NCBI RefSeq assembly: GCF_000282315.2
Contig: NZ_AKJN02000006.1
Span: forward strand, 1,116,001-1,180,000
Length of the DNA: 64,000 nucleotides
Direction: 5' to 3'
From: Pseudomonas sp. GM41(2012)
Lineage (GTDB): Bacteria; Pseudomonadota; Gammaproteobacteria; Pseudomonadales; Pseudomonadaceae
Both the position numbers and the translations under genes were made by a program. Below are positions 52,927-63,248 of the stretch, one piece after another. How positions within the stretch are numbered: the stretch's first letter is position 1; every line of letters starts with the position of its first letter. Under the pieces are notes generated by a model. It searched no databases and was not told where the DNA came from. It worked only from the letters and a program-made list of their open reading frames with translations.

Positions 52927-55560
52927 TCAAGGCCTGCCGAGCAAGTGACTCATCGCGGTCTTGAGCTTCATCGGCCGCACCGGTTTGTGCATCAGGGTGT
53001 GGCCCAGTTCGCGGATCTGTTGTTTGAGTTCATTGCTGTAGTTGGCGGTGATCATCATCGCCGGAATCGCCGAGCCGCGTCGGGCGTTGATCCGGGCCAC
53101 GGCATCGACGCCGTTCTGATCGTCATTCAGGTGATAGTCGGCGATCAGCAAATCGGCTTCTTCGTGATAGTTGTCCACTTGCCGCGCCAGGTCCTGCTCG
53201 GACAGCGCCGTGACCACCAGACACCCCCATCCTTCGAGCAACGTGCGCATGCCGGCGCAAATCGCCGCGTCATTGTCCAGCACCCACACCCGCGCCCCGC
53301 GCAGACGCTCAAGCATCGGCTCACTCATCAACAGGCTCGGCAGCGCCTTGGGGGCCGTGGCGCTGAGCGGCACTTCGACCGAGAACATCGAACCCTTGCC
53401 CGGCCACGAACGCACGTGAATGCGGTGACCGAGAATCCCGGCAATCTTTTCCACGATCGCCAGGCCCAGGCCCAAACCGCGATCCTGATCCGGACGCTGC
53501 ACATCACCGCGTTTGAATTCCTGAAAAATCTCCTCGAGGCGGTTTTCATCAATTCCCATGCCGCTGTCCCAGACCTCGATTGACAGGCGCTGGTGATGAC
53601 GCCGGCAACCGAGCACCACACGACCGCTGTAGGTGTAGCGAATGGCGTTGCTCAACAGATTTCGAAGAATCCGCGCCAGCAACTGAATGTCGCTGCGCAC
53701 CAATGCCGAACAGGGGATGAAATGCAGTTCCAGGCCTTCACTGCGAGCCACCTGGGTGTACTCGGCCGCGAGGTTTTCCAGCAATTCACTCAGGGCAAAC
53801 GGCGCAATGTCGGCCTTGATCACCCCGGCATCCAGCTTGGAGATGTCGACCAGCGTACCCAGCAGGTTCTCCACGTCTTCCAGGGAGTTGCTGACATTAC
53901 GCACCAAAATCGCATTGGCCACCGGTTCCCGTCGTTCGAGCAACGCGCTGGTAAACAGCCGCGCAGCGTTGAGCGGTTGCAGCAGGTCATGACTGACGGC
54001 AGCGAGAAACTTGGTTTTCGACAGGTTGGCTTGCTCGGCTTCGAGCTTGGCTTCACGCAGGCGAGATTCCGCCCGCCGACGCTCATCGATCTCACGCAGT
54101 AACTGATCGTTCAGGGTGGTCAGTTCCGCCGTGCGTTCGCGCACCCGCAGCTCAAGATTCTGATAGGCCTGGTGCAACGCTTCGGCGGTGCGGCGGCGTT
54201 CGGTGATGTCGCGGATCAACACGAAAATCCCCACCACTTCCCCGGTGGCCAAGCGATTGGGTACGTAGGAGCGCAGCATGTAGCGCTCCTGGTTGTTGAT
54301 GTTGGTTTCAGCGACCTCGAACGTCACGCTCTCACCGGCCAGGGCCCGGGCCACGTAGGCTTCCAGGCGCTGGTAATGCTGTTCGCTGTGGACTTCGCGC
54401 AGGCTCTGCCCAAGCATCACGCCCCGAGGCCAGCAGTACCATTCTTCATACACCTTGTTGGTGAACTCGTAGACCAGATCGGCATTCAGGTAGGCAATCA
54501 GCGCCGGCACATGGTCGGTGATCAGGCGAATCCAGCGCTCGCTTTCGCTTAGCGCTTCGGCATGTTGGTAGCGTTCGGTGATGTCGGTGAAAGTGTTGAC
54601 GAAACCGCCGGTGGGCAACGGATGGGTGCGGATTTCCAGCACCCGGCCATCGTAGAGGCGCTGCTCGCATTCCTGCACGTGCCGCCCGTTCAGATCCCGA
54701 CTGGCCGGGGTCAGCAGATTCAACTCGCTATCGCCGATCACTTCGGCAAACAGACGATGGGCCGCCACCGGGGCCAGGCCGCTGAGTTCGAGGAAACGCC
54801 GGTTCCACAACTCCAGAATGCCCTCGGCGTTGACCATGGCCACGCCTTGGGACAGGTTGTCGACCGCCCGTTGCAACAAATGGGATTTCTGCGCCACCGC
54901 CTGCTCGCGGCGCACGGTTTCGCTGAGTTTGACGTCAGTAATGTCGGTGAACAGGATCACCCGCCCGCCTTCCTGAGTCGGCCTTTCGCTGACTTGCAAC
55001 CAGCGACCGTCCTGCAGGCGATAGAGCAGGTTTTCGTCGGCATGCCCCCGCGGCTCTTCAGTGAACAGCCCGGTGGCGGACATTAACCGCTTGACCTCGG
55101 CCAGGCGCATGCCGGCGTTGATCCGCACCCGGCTGTTGCCCCAGAAGGCCTTGAAACGGCTGTTGAACAGCACGATTCGCTGGTCCGCATCGAACAGCAC
55201 GAACGCATCGGAAATGCTCTCGATCGCATCGATCAAATGGCGATGTGCAGTTTCCGCCCGCAGGCGTGCCTCGCTGAGCAAGTGATTGCCTGACTTGAGT
55301 TCAGCCATGGCCTGGTTCAAGGCGTCGGTGCGCTCACGCACCTGCTCGGCCAGCACCACCGAATGCTGGAACGCCGCGTACGGGTCATTGCCGCGGGTGA
55401 TGCCGGACTCGATCCGTTCGATCAGCGCGCCATTGATGCGCTGCAGTTTGTGGTTGTCGCGCTGCAGGCTGGCGATCTGCGCCTGAAGCTCAACGGTGTC
55501 CAGGGGACCGGCCTCGGGCAATGGCAACCCCGGTGAAGGTCTGGTTGATGTGCATGCCAT
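52927..55560 (-). CDS. nahK: Multi-PAS hybrid histidine kinase (NahK/ErcS'-like)
   Basis: An 877-residue cytosolic hybrid kinase. Coiled coil about 25-105, PAS modules at about 105-210 (ending ILFTDITDVK), 225-330 (TFTDITER) and 340-455 (VLIRDITERRR). A second coiled coil precedes HisKA with H524 (AAVSHDLLQPLN), HATPase with NLLSNAIRYTYSG, WDSGMGI and GLGLGLAIV, and a receiver about 755-877 with D808 (LLIADYHLND). It overlaps the preceding FIST gene by 71 bases, matching the P. aeruginosa NosP-NahK pair (PA1975-1976). The start could be internal; no good ribosome-binding site is visible. Confidence 0.87.
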   Translation of the reverse strand: MACTSTRPSPGLPLPEAGPLDTVELQAQIASLQRDNHKLQRINGALIERIESGITRGNDPYAAFQHSVVLAEQVRERTDALNQAMAELKSGNHLLSEARLRAETAHRHLIDAIESISDAFVLFDADQRIVLFNSRFKAFWGNSRVRINAGMRLAEVKRLMSATGLFTEEPRGHADENLLYRLQDGRWLQVSERPTQEGGRVILFTDITDVKLSETVRREQAVAQKSHLLQRAVDNLSQGVAMVNAEGILELWNRRFLELSGLAPVAAHRLFAEVIGDSELNLLTPASRDLNGRHVQECEQRLYDGRVLEIRTHPLPTGGFVNTFTDITERYQHAEALSESERWIRLITDHVPALIAYLNADLVYEFTNKVYEEWYCWPRGVMLGQSLREVHSEQHYQRLEAYVARALAGESVTFEVAETNINNQERYMLRSYVPNRLATGEVVGIFVLIRDITERRRTAEALHQAYQNLELRVRERTAELTTLNDQLLREIDERRRAESRLREAKLEAEQANLSKTKFLAAVSHDLLQPLNAARLFTSALLERREPVANAILVRNVSNSLEDVENLLGTLVDISKLDAGVIKADIAPFALSELLENLAAEYTQVARSEGLELHFIPCSALVRSDIQLLARILRNLLSNAIRYTYSGRVVLGCRRHHQRLSIEVWDSGMGIDENRLEEIFQEFKRGDVQRPDQDRGLGLGLAIVEKIAGILGHRIHVRSWPGKGSMFSVEVPLSATAPKALPSLLMSEPMLERLRGARVWVLDNDAAICAGMRTLLEGWGCLVVTALSEQDLARQVDNYHEEADLLIADYHLNDDQNGVDAVARINARRGSAIPAMMITANYSNELKQQIRELGHTLMHKPVRPMKLKTAMSHLLGRP

Positions 55561-56653
55561 TGAACTGTTCTCCGTAGGTGTTGAAACCCATCACCCGTTG
55601 GTCACGCAAAAACGTTCCGACCTGCTCCAGACTGCCGCCGTCTTCCAGTTCCATACGCCTGAGAAAGCAGTCGCAGCCGATGGTCAGCAACAGATCGCCG
55701 AGGCGCTCCTGCAAGCCTTCGAACAGGGTTTGCAGATTCGGCAGCATCGGGCCGGGCGTCATGACGGTGAGGACGATGCCGTTTTCCACCGCGCAGTAGA
55801 AACTCAAGCTCAGGTCCGGATGAACCTGCTGGATCGCCCGCACGTAATACTGATCGTTGATCCGCACGGCCAAGGGGTGCGCAGCGAAGATCCTGTGATC
55901 GAGCTCCGCCACTGGCACACCGATGTGCCGGGCGTACTCCTCGGCTGCCGGCTCGGCATTCAGCTCAAAGACCCGGCGTGAGGCGCTGTCGGCGCCGGTG
56001 ACCACCAGTTTTTCCGCCCGAGGCAGGATGTGGTGGGTGGTGAAAACTTCGAAATCCAGCCAGGTATTGACCAGCACCACCACCGCCGCGCCGCTGTGGA
56101 ACTCGCCATTGAAATAGACGTGGGTGTGGGTCAGGTAATTGTCGTCGCCGGCCGAACCGCCGAAATGCGGGATGTCGCCCAATGCTGCACTCAGGGCCGC
56201 GAGGACCATTTCTTCACGGCTGGACAAACCATCAAGCAGGGTCAGCGCAAAGCTGTTGCCCTTGATCGGCGCCAGGGTGTTGCTGCGACAGCCACTGACC
56301 AGGCGCTCGACCATTTGCTGGGCGTCGATCAGGCTGAAGCGCTCCATTTCGGAGATCAGTTCGGCGTCGATGGAGAAATGCCGGTGGTCGAAGCCGACCG
56401 CGGTCACGCAGTTGCGGCCGTAGCCCAAGGGCGTGATTTCCCCGGCGCTGGTGCAACCCACCAGGCGAATGCCGCCGAAGCTTTGTTGCAAGGCCTGGCC
56501 CAGCGCCTGCAAGTCGTACTCGGCGGAACAGAAGAACAGCACGAAACCCAGGTGCGGATGCAACAGTTGTCGCGCCAGCTCCTGCGCCACTTGCTGGGCA
56601 TCGGTGGCCTGGGACATTGCACTGACCACACCTTCACTCTGGACCTGCTGCAT
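55490..56653 (-). CDS. nosP: NosP-like FIST-domain sensor protein
   Basis: A 387-residue cytosolic FIST protein. FIST_N about 35-225 (LGFVLFFCSAEYDLQALGQAL, RLVGCTSAGEITPLGYG, GGSAGDDNYL) and FIST_C about 225-365 (GADSASRRVFELNAEPAAEEYARHIG, CDCFLRR). In P. aeruginosa NosP binds haem and nitric oxide and inhibits the neighbouring kinase NahK. The ATG at 56653 has GGGAGG upstream. The 3' end overlaps nahK by 71 bases. A palindrome related to the island motif lies about 73 bases upstream. NO sensing is inferred from the homologue. Confidence 0.88.
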   Translation of the reverse strand: MQQVQSEGVVSAMSQATDAQQVAQELARQLLHPHLGFVLFFCSAEYDLQALGQALQQSFGGIRLVGCTSAGEITPLGYGRNCVTAVGFDHRHFSIDAELISEMERFSLIDAQQMVERLVSGCRSNTLAPIKGNSFALTLLDGLSSREEMVLAALSAALGDIPHFGGSAGDDNYLTHTHVYFNGEFHSGAAVVVLVNTWLDFEVFTTHHILPRAEKLVVTGADSASRRVFELNAEPAAEEYARHIGVPVAELDHRIFAAHPLAVRINDQYYVRAIQQVHPDLSLSFYCAVENGIVLTVMTPGPMLPNLQTLFEGLQERLGDLLLTIGCDCFLRRMELEDGGSLEQVGTFLRDQRVMGFNTYGEQFNGMHINQTFTGVAIARGRSPGHR

Positions 56654-56719
56654 CGTCGCCTCCCGCAGGTGCGCATGTAATGAGGTTCGAGTGTACGAAG
56701 CCTGTGAGCTGCTACGTAT

Positions 56720-56736
56720 GCTACTTGGGTAGCGGG
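56720..56736 (-). promoter_or_regulatory. Variant motif upstream of nosP
   Basis: GCTAC-TTGG-GTAGC (56720-56733) is a perfect palindrome, and TGGGTAGCGGG differs by one base from TGGGTAGCAGG before ercA (36332-36342). The two lie 73 and 76 bases from their genes. Possibly a second form of the island's operator. Confidence 0.4.
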
Positions 56737-56790
56737 TAGGCGCTTCGATGGGATGAGAGTCGGCGGATTGACTGCCTGATGGCCGACGCT

Positions 56791-56902
56791 TTGTGGCGAG
56801 GGGACTTGTCCCCGTTGGACTGCGCAGCAGTCCCCATCGGTCGATGCGCGACCAACATCGGGGCCGCTTCGCGACCCAACGGGGACAAGTCCCCTCGCCA
56901 CA
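56791..56902. repeat. Long-type palindromic repeat (GTGGCGAGGGGACTTGTCC class)
   Basis: Arms 56791-56818 and 56875-56902 are near-perfect inverted copies with an inner symmetrical segment (CTGCGCAGCAG). It has the same architecture as 30339-30469, with the variable TTTACC replaced by ACTTGTCC. Confidence 0.88.
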
Positions 56903-56941
56903 GGTTTGGTTTCAAGCCAGTTCCTGTGTGGCTTTCAACTA

Positions 56942-58126
56942 CTACCAGGTCAGCACCGCCCCCACCGCAAAGGTGTCGGTGTCTTCGTTCTGGTCGCTGG
57001 TGTCGTGGCCGTTGATTGCGAACTGGTTGTACTCGGCCACCAGCTTGAGGTTGTCGTTGACGTCATGGAACAGCGCAATGCCGCGCGTTTCGTAGTCCGC
57101 GCCGCTGCCGACCACGCCATTGCCGTCGTCGTTGGTCTTGCCGTAAGACAAGGCCAGCCGGTTCTTGCCCAGTTTGTAGGAGCCCTGCAGCAGGTAACCA
57201 TCGCTGTCGACGTTACGCAGGGTCGGTTCGCCAGCGTTGTTGGTGAAGAACGGGTTGATGCCCTTGGCCTGGAAGCCGGAGCCAGTGAGGGACAAGCCGC
57301 CCATTTTCGCTTGCACGCCATAGCCGACGCCTTTGGAGGTGACGGACTCGACGGTGGAATCAGTATTGTCCGACGTCTGATAGCTGCCGTTGACCCAGCT
57401 GTAAATCTTCGCCCCGGCGAGGTCGAACTGATAGGTGATCTCGCTTTCGGTACGCGGGTTCTCTTGGTACGCCTTGCCTGTCGGGCTGCTGTCGTTGGTG
57501 TCCACCGGGTCCATGATCCCCACGGCCACCCGCAAACCCTCCATCACTGGCGTGCGGTAGGTGATCTGTGACGTCGGGAACGGGTACGGATAACCCGTGC
57601 CGATGTTGCCGAATGACACCCCGCCACCGTCCACCAGCCCCAGGGTATCGCTGACCTGGCCGTAACCGGCGAGCATTTCATCCAGCAGGATGTTGGAACG
57701 GGCGAACAGACCGAAGTCTTTGCCGATCAGTACTTCGCCCCACTCCGGATTAGCCACGGTGCCGTAGAACTGCCGCACGTCGATGGCGGTGTCAGTGCCG
57801 TTGGTTTCGCTGTCGTTGATGGTCACCCAGAAGGAGGACCGGGCGCCGAGCTTGAGGTCATCGACCTGCTTGCTCATGTTGAAGCCCAGGTAGTTGGGCA
57901 GAAAACCCATCTTCACCCGCGCCTGTCGCCGGTCGAACTGGTCGCCGGCACGGTCCACTTTGCTGTTCACATAGAAGGCGTTGATGTAGCCGTCGGTGGA
58001 AAACGTGGTCTGGTCCTTGTCGTACAGCACGATCTCGGCTTCGGCCATCGAGCTCAAACCGAGGGTCGAGAGGCTGGCGATGAAGGCAGGCAAGAAACGA
58101 TGCTTGATGTTCTTATTGTTGTGCAT
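56942..58126 (-). CDS. Outer-membrane porin (16-strand general porin type)
   Basis: A 394-residue porin. The signal peptide (FLPAFIASLSTLGLSSMAEA) precedes EIVLYDKDQTTFSTDGYINAFYVNSK. Internal features of a gram-negative porin are the RRQARVKMGF strand, FYGTVANPEWGEVLIGKDF (porin signature region), alternating aromatic beta strands and a C-terminal tryptophan (TFAVGAVLTW). Its position next to the PQQ island suggests it may admit alcohols or related small molecules, but no regulatory motif links them. Specific substrate unknown. Confidence 0.85.
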   Translation of the reverse strand: MHNNKNIKHRFLPAFIASLSTLGLSSMAEAEIVLYDKDQTTFSTDGYINAFYVNSKVDRAGDQFDRRQARVKMGFLPNYLGFNMSKQVDDLKLGARSSFWVTINDSETNGTDTAIDVRQFYGTVANPEWGEVLIGKDFGLFARSNILLDEMLAGYGQVSDTLGLVDGGGVSFGNIGTGYPYPFPTSQITYRTPVMEGLRVAVGIMDPVDTNDSSPTGKAYQENPRTESEITYQFDLAGAKIYSWVNGSYQTSDNTDSTVESVTSKGVGYGVQAKMGGLSLTGSGFQAKGINPFFTNNAGEPTLRNVDSDGYLLQGSYKLGKNRLALSYGKTNDDGNGVVGSGADYETRGIALFHDVNDNLKLVAEYNQFAINGHDTSDQNEDTDTFAVGAVLTW

Positions 58127-58335
58127 GACGCGCTCCGCAGCGGGGGACTGGATGTCGGAGGCGATTATCGAAAGCTGACCGGCGACGTCATACGCTGCCT
58201 TGGAGGCGGTTTTGAAATGCTTTGGAGTGGCAGGTGATGCGCGACAAGTTCGGTGTAAGACCGTCCGTCGACGAGGCCCGAAACTTAAGGTGTACGCCTG
58301 TGGAACGGACTGGCGTCCACAGGAACCGGTACTTG

Positions 58336-59142
58336 CTAGACGCCCGCTCTAAACAGCATGTAAGCGGCGACCACGACACAGATGCTGGCGAAGCCGACCT
58401 GCAATCCCCGGGCCGGTACTCGCGCGCAAAGTCTGCGGCCAATGATCATGCCGACGATGCTCGCGACGATAAACGCCACGCCCAAACCGTCGATTCGCAC
58501 CCCGGCCTGAAACGCGCCAATCACGCCGATGACGGAAATCAGGCTGATGACCATCAAGGAAGTGGCGACGATTCCACGCATCTGCACATCGGTCAGCTGC
58601 TTGAACGCCGGGACGATCAGGAAGCCGCCGCCCACCCCGAGCAGCCCGGAAACCACACCGGTCACTGCGCCCAATGCCGCGAGGGTGGCGGTGCACTTGG
58701 CGGTCCAGGAAAAGCGCCCGGTCTGCTGATCGAGCATGCAGTTCTTCTGGCCCCAGTTGGCATGGCCGTGGTCGCTTGGACCTTCGTCCTGGCGCTCACG
58801 ACGCAGCATCCGCCAGGCCACCATGACCATCAGCAGGCTGAACAGGATCATCAGAATTTTTTCCGGCAACTGATGGGCGAAGTAGATGCCGATCGGCGAA
58901 AAAATCGCCCCCAGCAGGGCGATCAGCAACGCTGCGCGATAACGCACCAGGCCATGGCGTAACCCGTCAATGGCGCCGACAGCCGCCGCACTGCCCACTG
59001 CGAACAGTGCGACCGGCGCGGCTTGCGTCATGGTCCAACCCAACCCCAATACCAGCGCCGGCACCGCAAGAATGCCGCCACCAGCCCCGGTCAAACCGAG
59101 TACCAACCCCATCACCACGCCAAAGAAACTCGCCAGCAACAT
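58336..59142 (-). CDS. TauE/SafE family sulfite/sulfoacetate exporter
   Basis: A 268-residue membrane protein with about eight helices in two related halves, each with the glycine-rich motif of the family (GLVLGLTGAGGGILAVPAL near the start and GVVSGLLGVGGGFLIVPAF at about 165). A histidine-containing loop (GPSDHGHANW) separates them. TauE/SafE proteins export sulfite or other sulfur oxyanions. It is divergent from an ETHE1-like hydrolase gene 161 bases away, a pairing suggestive of sulfide/persulfide detoxification. Start supported by length; ribosome-binding site weak. Confidence 0.85.
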   Translation of the reverse strand: MLLASFFGVVMGLVLGLTGAGGGILAVPALVLGLGWTMTQAAPVALFAVGSAAAVGAIDGLRHGLVRYRAALLIALLGAIFSPIGIYFAHQLPEKILMILFSLLMVMVAWRMLRRERQDEGPSDHGHANWGQKNCMLDQQTGRFSWTAKCTATLAALGAVTGVVSGLLGVGGGFLIVPAFKQLTDVQMRGIVATSLMVISLISVIGVIGAFQAGVRIDGLGVAFIVASIVGMIIGRRLCARVPARGLQVGFASICVVVAAYMLFRAGV

Positions 59143-59303
59143 AAAACACTCGTGATCTGCGAAAAAAGCCGGGAGCGCCCGGTATCGATGACTGACAGGA
59201 TAGAGCCCGCGCAGTTTTTTTCATTAATTGAATTGATGCGGGCTGGTCAGCGCAGGGAAAATGAAACTACCCTCATGGCTTGTCCTAAAAGAAAACGGCC
59301 ACC

Positions 59304-60167
59304 ATGCCCGCCTTGATTGAAGCTTTTTTAGACCCTGCCTCGTCGACCTACAGCTACGTCGTCTACGAGCACGATGGCGGGCACTGCGCCATCGTCGACC
59401 CGGTGCTCGACTACGACCCCGCCGCCGGACGAACCGCCACCACCCAGGCCGACAAGATCATCGCCTTCGTTCGCCAACATCAGCTGCAGGTGCAATGGCT
59501 GCTGGAAACCCACGCCCATGCCGATCACCTGTCCGCTGCGCCTTATCTGCGTAGGGAACTGGGCGGGAAGATTGCGATTGGTCAGTCGATCAGCAAGGTT
59601 CAGGGCGTATTCAAAACCCTGTTCAACCTTGAGCCGGAGTTCTGTATCGATGGTTCGCAGTTCGATCACTTGTTCGCGCCGGATGAATCGTTCCGCATCG
59701 GCAATCTCAAGGCCACGGCCCTGCATGTTCCCGGCCACACACCAGCGGACATGGCTTATCTGATCGACAGCGATGTGATTCTGGTGGGCGATACGCTGTT
59801 CATGCCGGACGTGGGCACCGCGCGCTGCGACTTTCCCGGCGGCAACGCCAACCAGATGTTTGCTTCGATTCGCAAACTGCTGGCCTTCCCTGCCAGCGTT
59901 CGGCTGTATGTCTGCCACGACTACCCGCCCGAGGGGCGTGAACCGCAGTGCATGAGTACCGTGGGCGAGCAGCGCAAAAGCAATATTCACATTCATGACG
60001 GCATTGATGAGGCCGCCTTCGTTACCATGCGCACCCGGCGCGATGCGGGGTTGGGCATGCCGACGCTGTTGCTGCCGGCGATCCAGGTGAATGTGCGGGC
60101 GGGGAATTTGCCGCCGGCTGAGGGCAATGGCGTCACTTACCTGAAGATCCCGCTAAACAAACTTTAA
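59304..60167 (+). CDS. ETHE1/Blh-like metallo-beta-lactamase-fold hydrolase
   Basis: A 287-residue MBL protein. The metal motif is LETHAHADHLSAAPYLR, followed by HVPGHTPADMAYL and ILVGDTLFMPDVGTARCDFPGG. The last is typical of the ETHE1 (persulfide dioxygenase) and Blh subgroup, where a single iron is bound by two His and one Asp. A C-terminal CHDYPPEGREPQCMSTV follows. Together with the divergent TauE/SafE gene it probably oxidises glutathione persulfide to sulfite, which is then exported. No ArsR/BigR-like regulator adjoins. Glyoxalase II-type activity is the alternative. Confidence 0.8.
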   Translation: MPALIEAFLDPASSTYSYVVYEHDGGHCAIVDPVLDYDPAAGRTATTQADKIIAFVRQHQLQVQWLLETHAHADHLSAAPYLRRELGGKIAIGQSISKVQGVFKTLFNLEPEFCIDGSQFDHLFAPDESFRIGNLKATALHVPGHTPADMAYLIDSDVILVGDTLFMPDVGTARCDFPGGNANQMFASIRKLLAFPASVRLYVCHDYPPEGREPQCMSTVGEQRKSNIHIHDGIDEAAFVTMRTRRDAGLGMPTLLLPAIQVNVRAGNLPPAEGNGVTYLKIPLNKL

Positions 60168-60276
60168 GATCAAAAGATCGCAGCCTGCGGCAGCTCCTAC
60201 ATTGACCGGGGACGACCGTGAACTTGCGGATGGTCCAAACCCTGTAGGAGCTGGCGAAGCCTGCGATCTTTTGATC
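60168..60276. repeat. REP/BIME palindrome
   Basis: Arms 60168-60201 and 60243-60276 (GATCAAAAGATCGCAGCCT class) differ at a few bases. It lies between the convergent hydrolase and bkdR genes. Confidence 0.88.
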
Positions 60277-60281
60277 TGCCG

Positions 60282-60767
60282 TCAGGCGAGGGTCAGCCCA
60301 TTCGCCGGCAACGGCAGCGCAGTTTTATAGCGCACTTGCTTGAGCGCAAAGCTCGAGCGGATGTTCGCCACGCCGGGGACTTTGGTGAGGAAGTCCATCA
60401 TGAAGCGCTCCAGCGACTGAATAGTCGGCACCAGCACCCGGATCAAATAGTCCGGGTCGCCGGCCATCAAATAGCACTCCATCACTTCCGGGCGATCCGA
60501 AATCGCCTCCTCGAAATGCTGCAACGCCTCCTCCACCTGTTTTTCCAGGCTGACGTGAATGAACACATTCACATGCAGCCCCAGCAAATCGGCATCCAGC
60601 AGCGTCACTTGCTCGCGAATCAGGCCCAATTCTTCCATCGCCTTGACCCGGTTGAAGCACGGAGTTGGCGACAGGTTGACCGAGCGTGCGAGGTCGGCGT
60701 TGGTGATGCGCGCGTTCTCCTGAAGGCTGTTCAAAATGCCGATATCGGTACGGTCCAGTTTGCGCAT
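60282..60767 (-). CDS. bkdR: BkdR, Lrp/AsnC-type activator of the bkd operon
   Basis: A 161-residue Lrp/AsnC-family regulator. The N-terminal helix-turn-helix ([38 protein letters not shown]) is followed by the RAM ligand domain ([43 protein letters not shown]). In P. putida BkdR activates the branched-chain keto acid dehydrogenase operon in response to branched-chain amino acids. Here it is divergent from bkdA1 with 185 AT-rich bases between them. Confidence 0.94.
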   Translation of the reverse strand: MRKLDRTDIGILNSLQENARITNADLARSVNLSPTPCFNRVKAMEELGLIREQVTLLDADLLGLHVNVFIHVSLEKQVEEALQHFEEAISDRPEVMECYLMAGDPDYLIRVLVPTIQSLERFMMDFLTKVPGVANIRSSFALKQVRYKTALPLPANGLTLA

Positions 60768-60907
60768 GAGACAAAACCACCTGTTTTTTATGTTTATGCA
60801 GATTTTTTATCCTCAAATGATCGCCAACGCAACGAAACAGAGAGAAATATTCTTCTTGGCCCGGCCTATGATTGTTGTAGGACAAGATTTCTTTCATCGA
60901 AGAATGA

Positions 60908-62188
<1,281 letters not shown>

Positions 62189-62189
62189 C

Positions 62190-63248
62190 ATGAACGATCA
62201 CAACAACAAAATCGAGTTGGAAACCGCCATGACCACGACCACCATGACCATGATCCAGGCCCTGCGCTCGGCCATGGATGTGATGCTTGAGCGTGACGAC
62301 AACGTCGTGGTGTTCGGCCAGGACGTCGGCTACTTCGGCGGCGTGTTCCGTTGCACCGAAGGCCTGCAGAACAAGTACGGCACCTCCCGGGTGTTCGATG
62401 CGCCGATCTCCGAAAGCGGCATCGTCGGCGTTGCCGTGGGCATGGGCGCTTACGGTCTGCGGCCGGTGGCCGAGATCCAGTTCGCCGATTACGTTTACCC
62501 GGCGTCGGACCAGATCATTTCCGAAGCCGCCCGCCTGCGTTATCGCTCGGCCGGCGAGTTCACCGCGCCGATGACCCTGCGCATGCCTTGCGGCGGCGGC
62601 ATCTACGGCGGCCAGACCCACAGCCAAAGTATTGAGGCGATGTTCACCCAGGTCTGCGGTTTGCGCACGGTGATGCCGTCCAACCCTTACGACGCCAAAG
62701 GCTTGTTGATTGCCTCCATCGAAAACGATGACCCGGTGATCTTCCTCGAGCCAAAACGCCTGTACAACGGCCCGTTCGACGGTCACCACGAACGCCCGGT
62801 TACCCCGTGGTCGAAACACCCGGCCGCACAAGTCCCGGACGGTTACTACACCGTACCGTTGGACGTGGCCGCGATCACCCGTCCGGGCAAGGACGTGACC
62901 ATCCTGACGTACGGCACCACCGTTTACGTGTCGCAAGTGGCGGCTGAAGAAACCGGCATCGACGCTGAAGTCATCGACCTGCGCAGCTTGTGGCCGCTGG
63001 ACCTGGAGACCATCGTCAAGTCGGTGAAGAAAACCGGCCGCTGCGTGATCGTTCACGAAGCGACCCGCACCTGCGGTTTCGGCGCCGAACTGGTCGCCCT
63101 GGTGCAAGAGCACTGCTTCCACTACCTGGAAGCGCCTATCGAACGCGTCACCGGTTGGGACACTCCCTACCCGCACGCACAAGAGTGGGCGTATTTCCCT
63201 GGTCCGTCCCGAGTGGGCGCGGCTTTGCATCGGGTTATGGAGGTCTGA
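62190..63248 (+). CDS. bkdA2: BkdA2, branched-chain 2-oxo acid dehydrogenase E1 beta subunit
   Basis: A 352-residue E1-beta subunit forming the heterotetramer with BkdA1. Typical stretches are MIQALRSAMDVMLERDDNVV, FGQDVGYFGGVFRCTEGLQ, PISESGIVGVAVGMGAYGLR, FLEPKRLYNGPFDG and EATRTCGFGAELVA. The ATG at 62190 lies one base after bkdA1; an alternative ATG at 62229 would remove a Asn/Lys-rich extension of 13 residues. It ends directly before bkdB. Confidence 0.95.
   Translation: MNDHNNKIELETAMTTTTMTMIQALRSAMDVMLERDDNVVVFGQDVGYFGGVFRCTEGLQNKYGTSRVFDAPISESGIVGVAVGMGAYGLRPVAEIQFADYVYPASDQIISEAARLRYRSAGEFTAPMTLRMPCGGGIYGGQTHSQSIEAMFTQVCGLRTVMPSNPYDAKGLLIASIENDDPVIFLEPKRLYNGPFDGHHERPVTPWSKHPAAQVPDGYYTVPLDVAAITRPGKDVTILTYGTTVYVSQVAAEETGIDAEVIDLRSLWPLDLETIVKSVKKTGRCVIVHEATRTCGFGAELVALVQEHCFHYLEAPIERVTGWDTPYPHAQEWAYFPGPSRVGAALHRVMEV

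Noticed and set aside
58297..58323. CCTGTGGA/TCCACAGG hairpin between the porin and TauE genes
   Set aside because: Eight-base arms with an 11-base loop and no T-tract; not enough to call a terminator or a REP.
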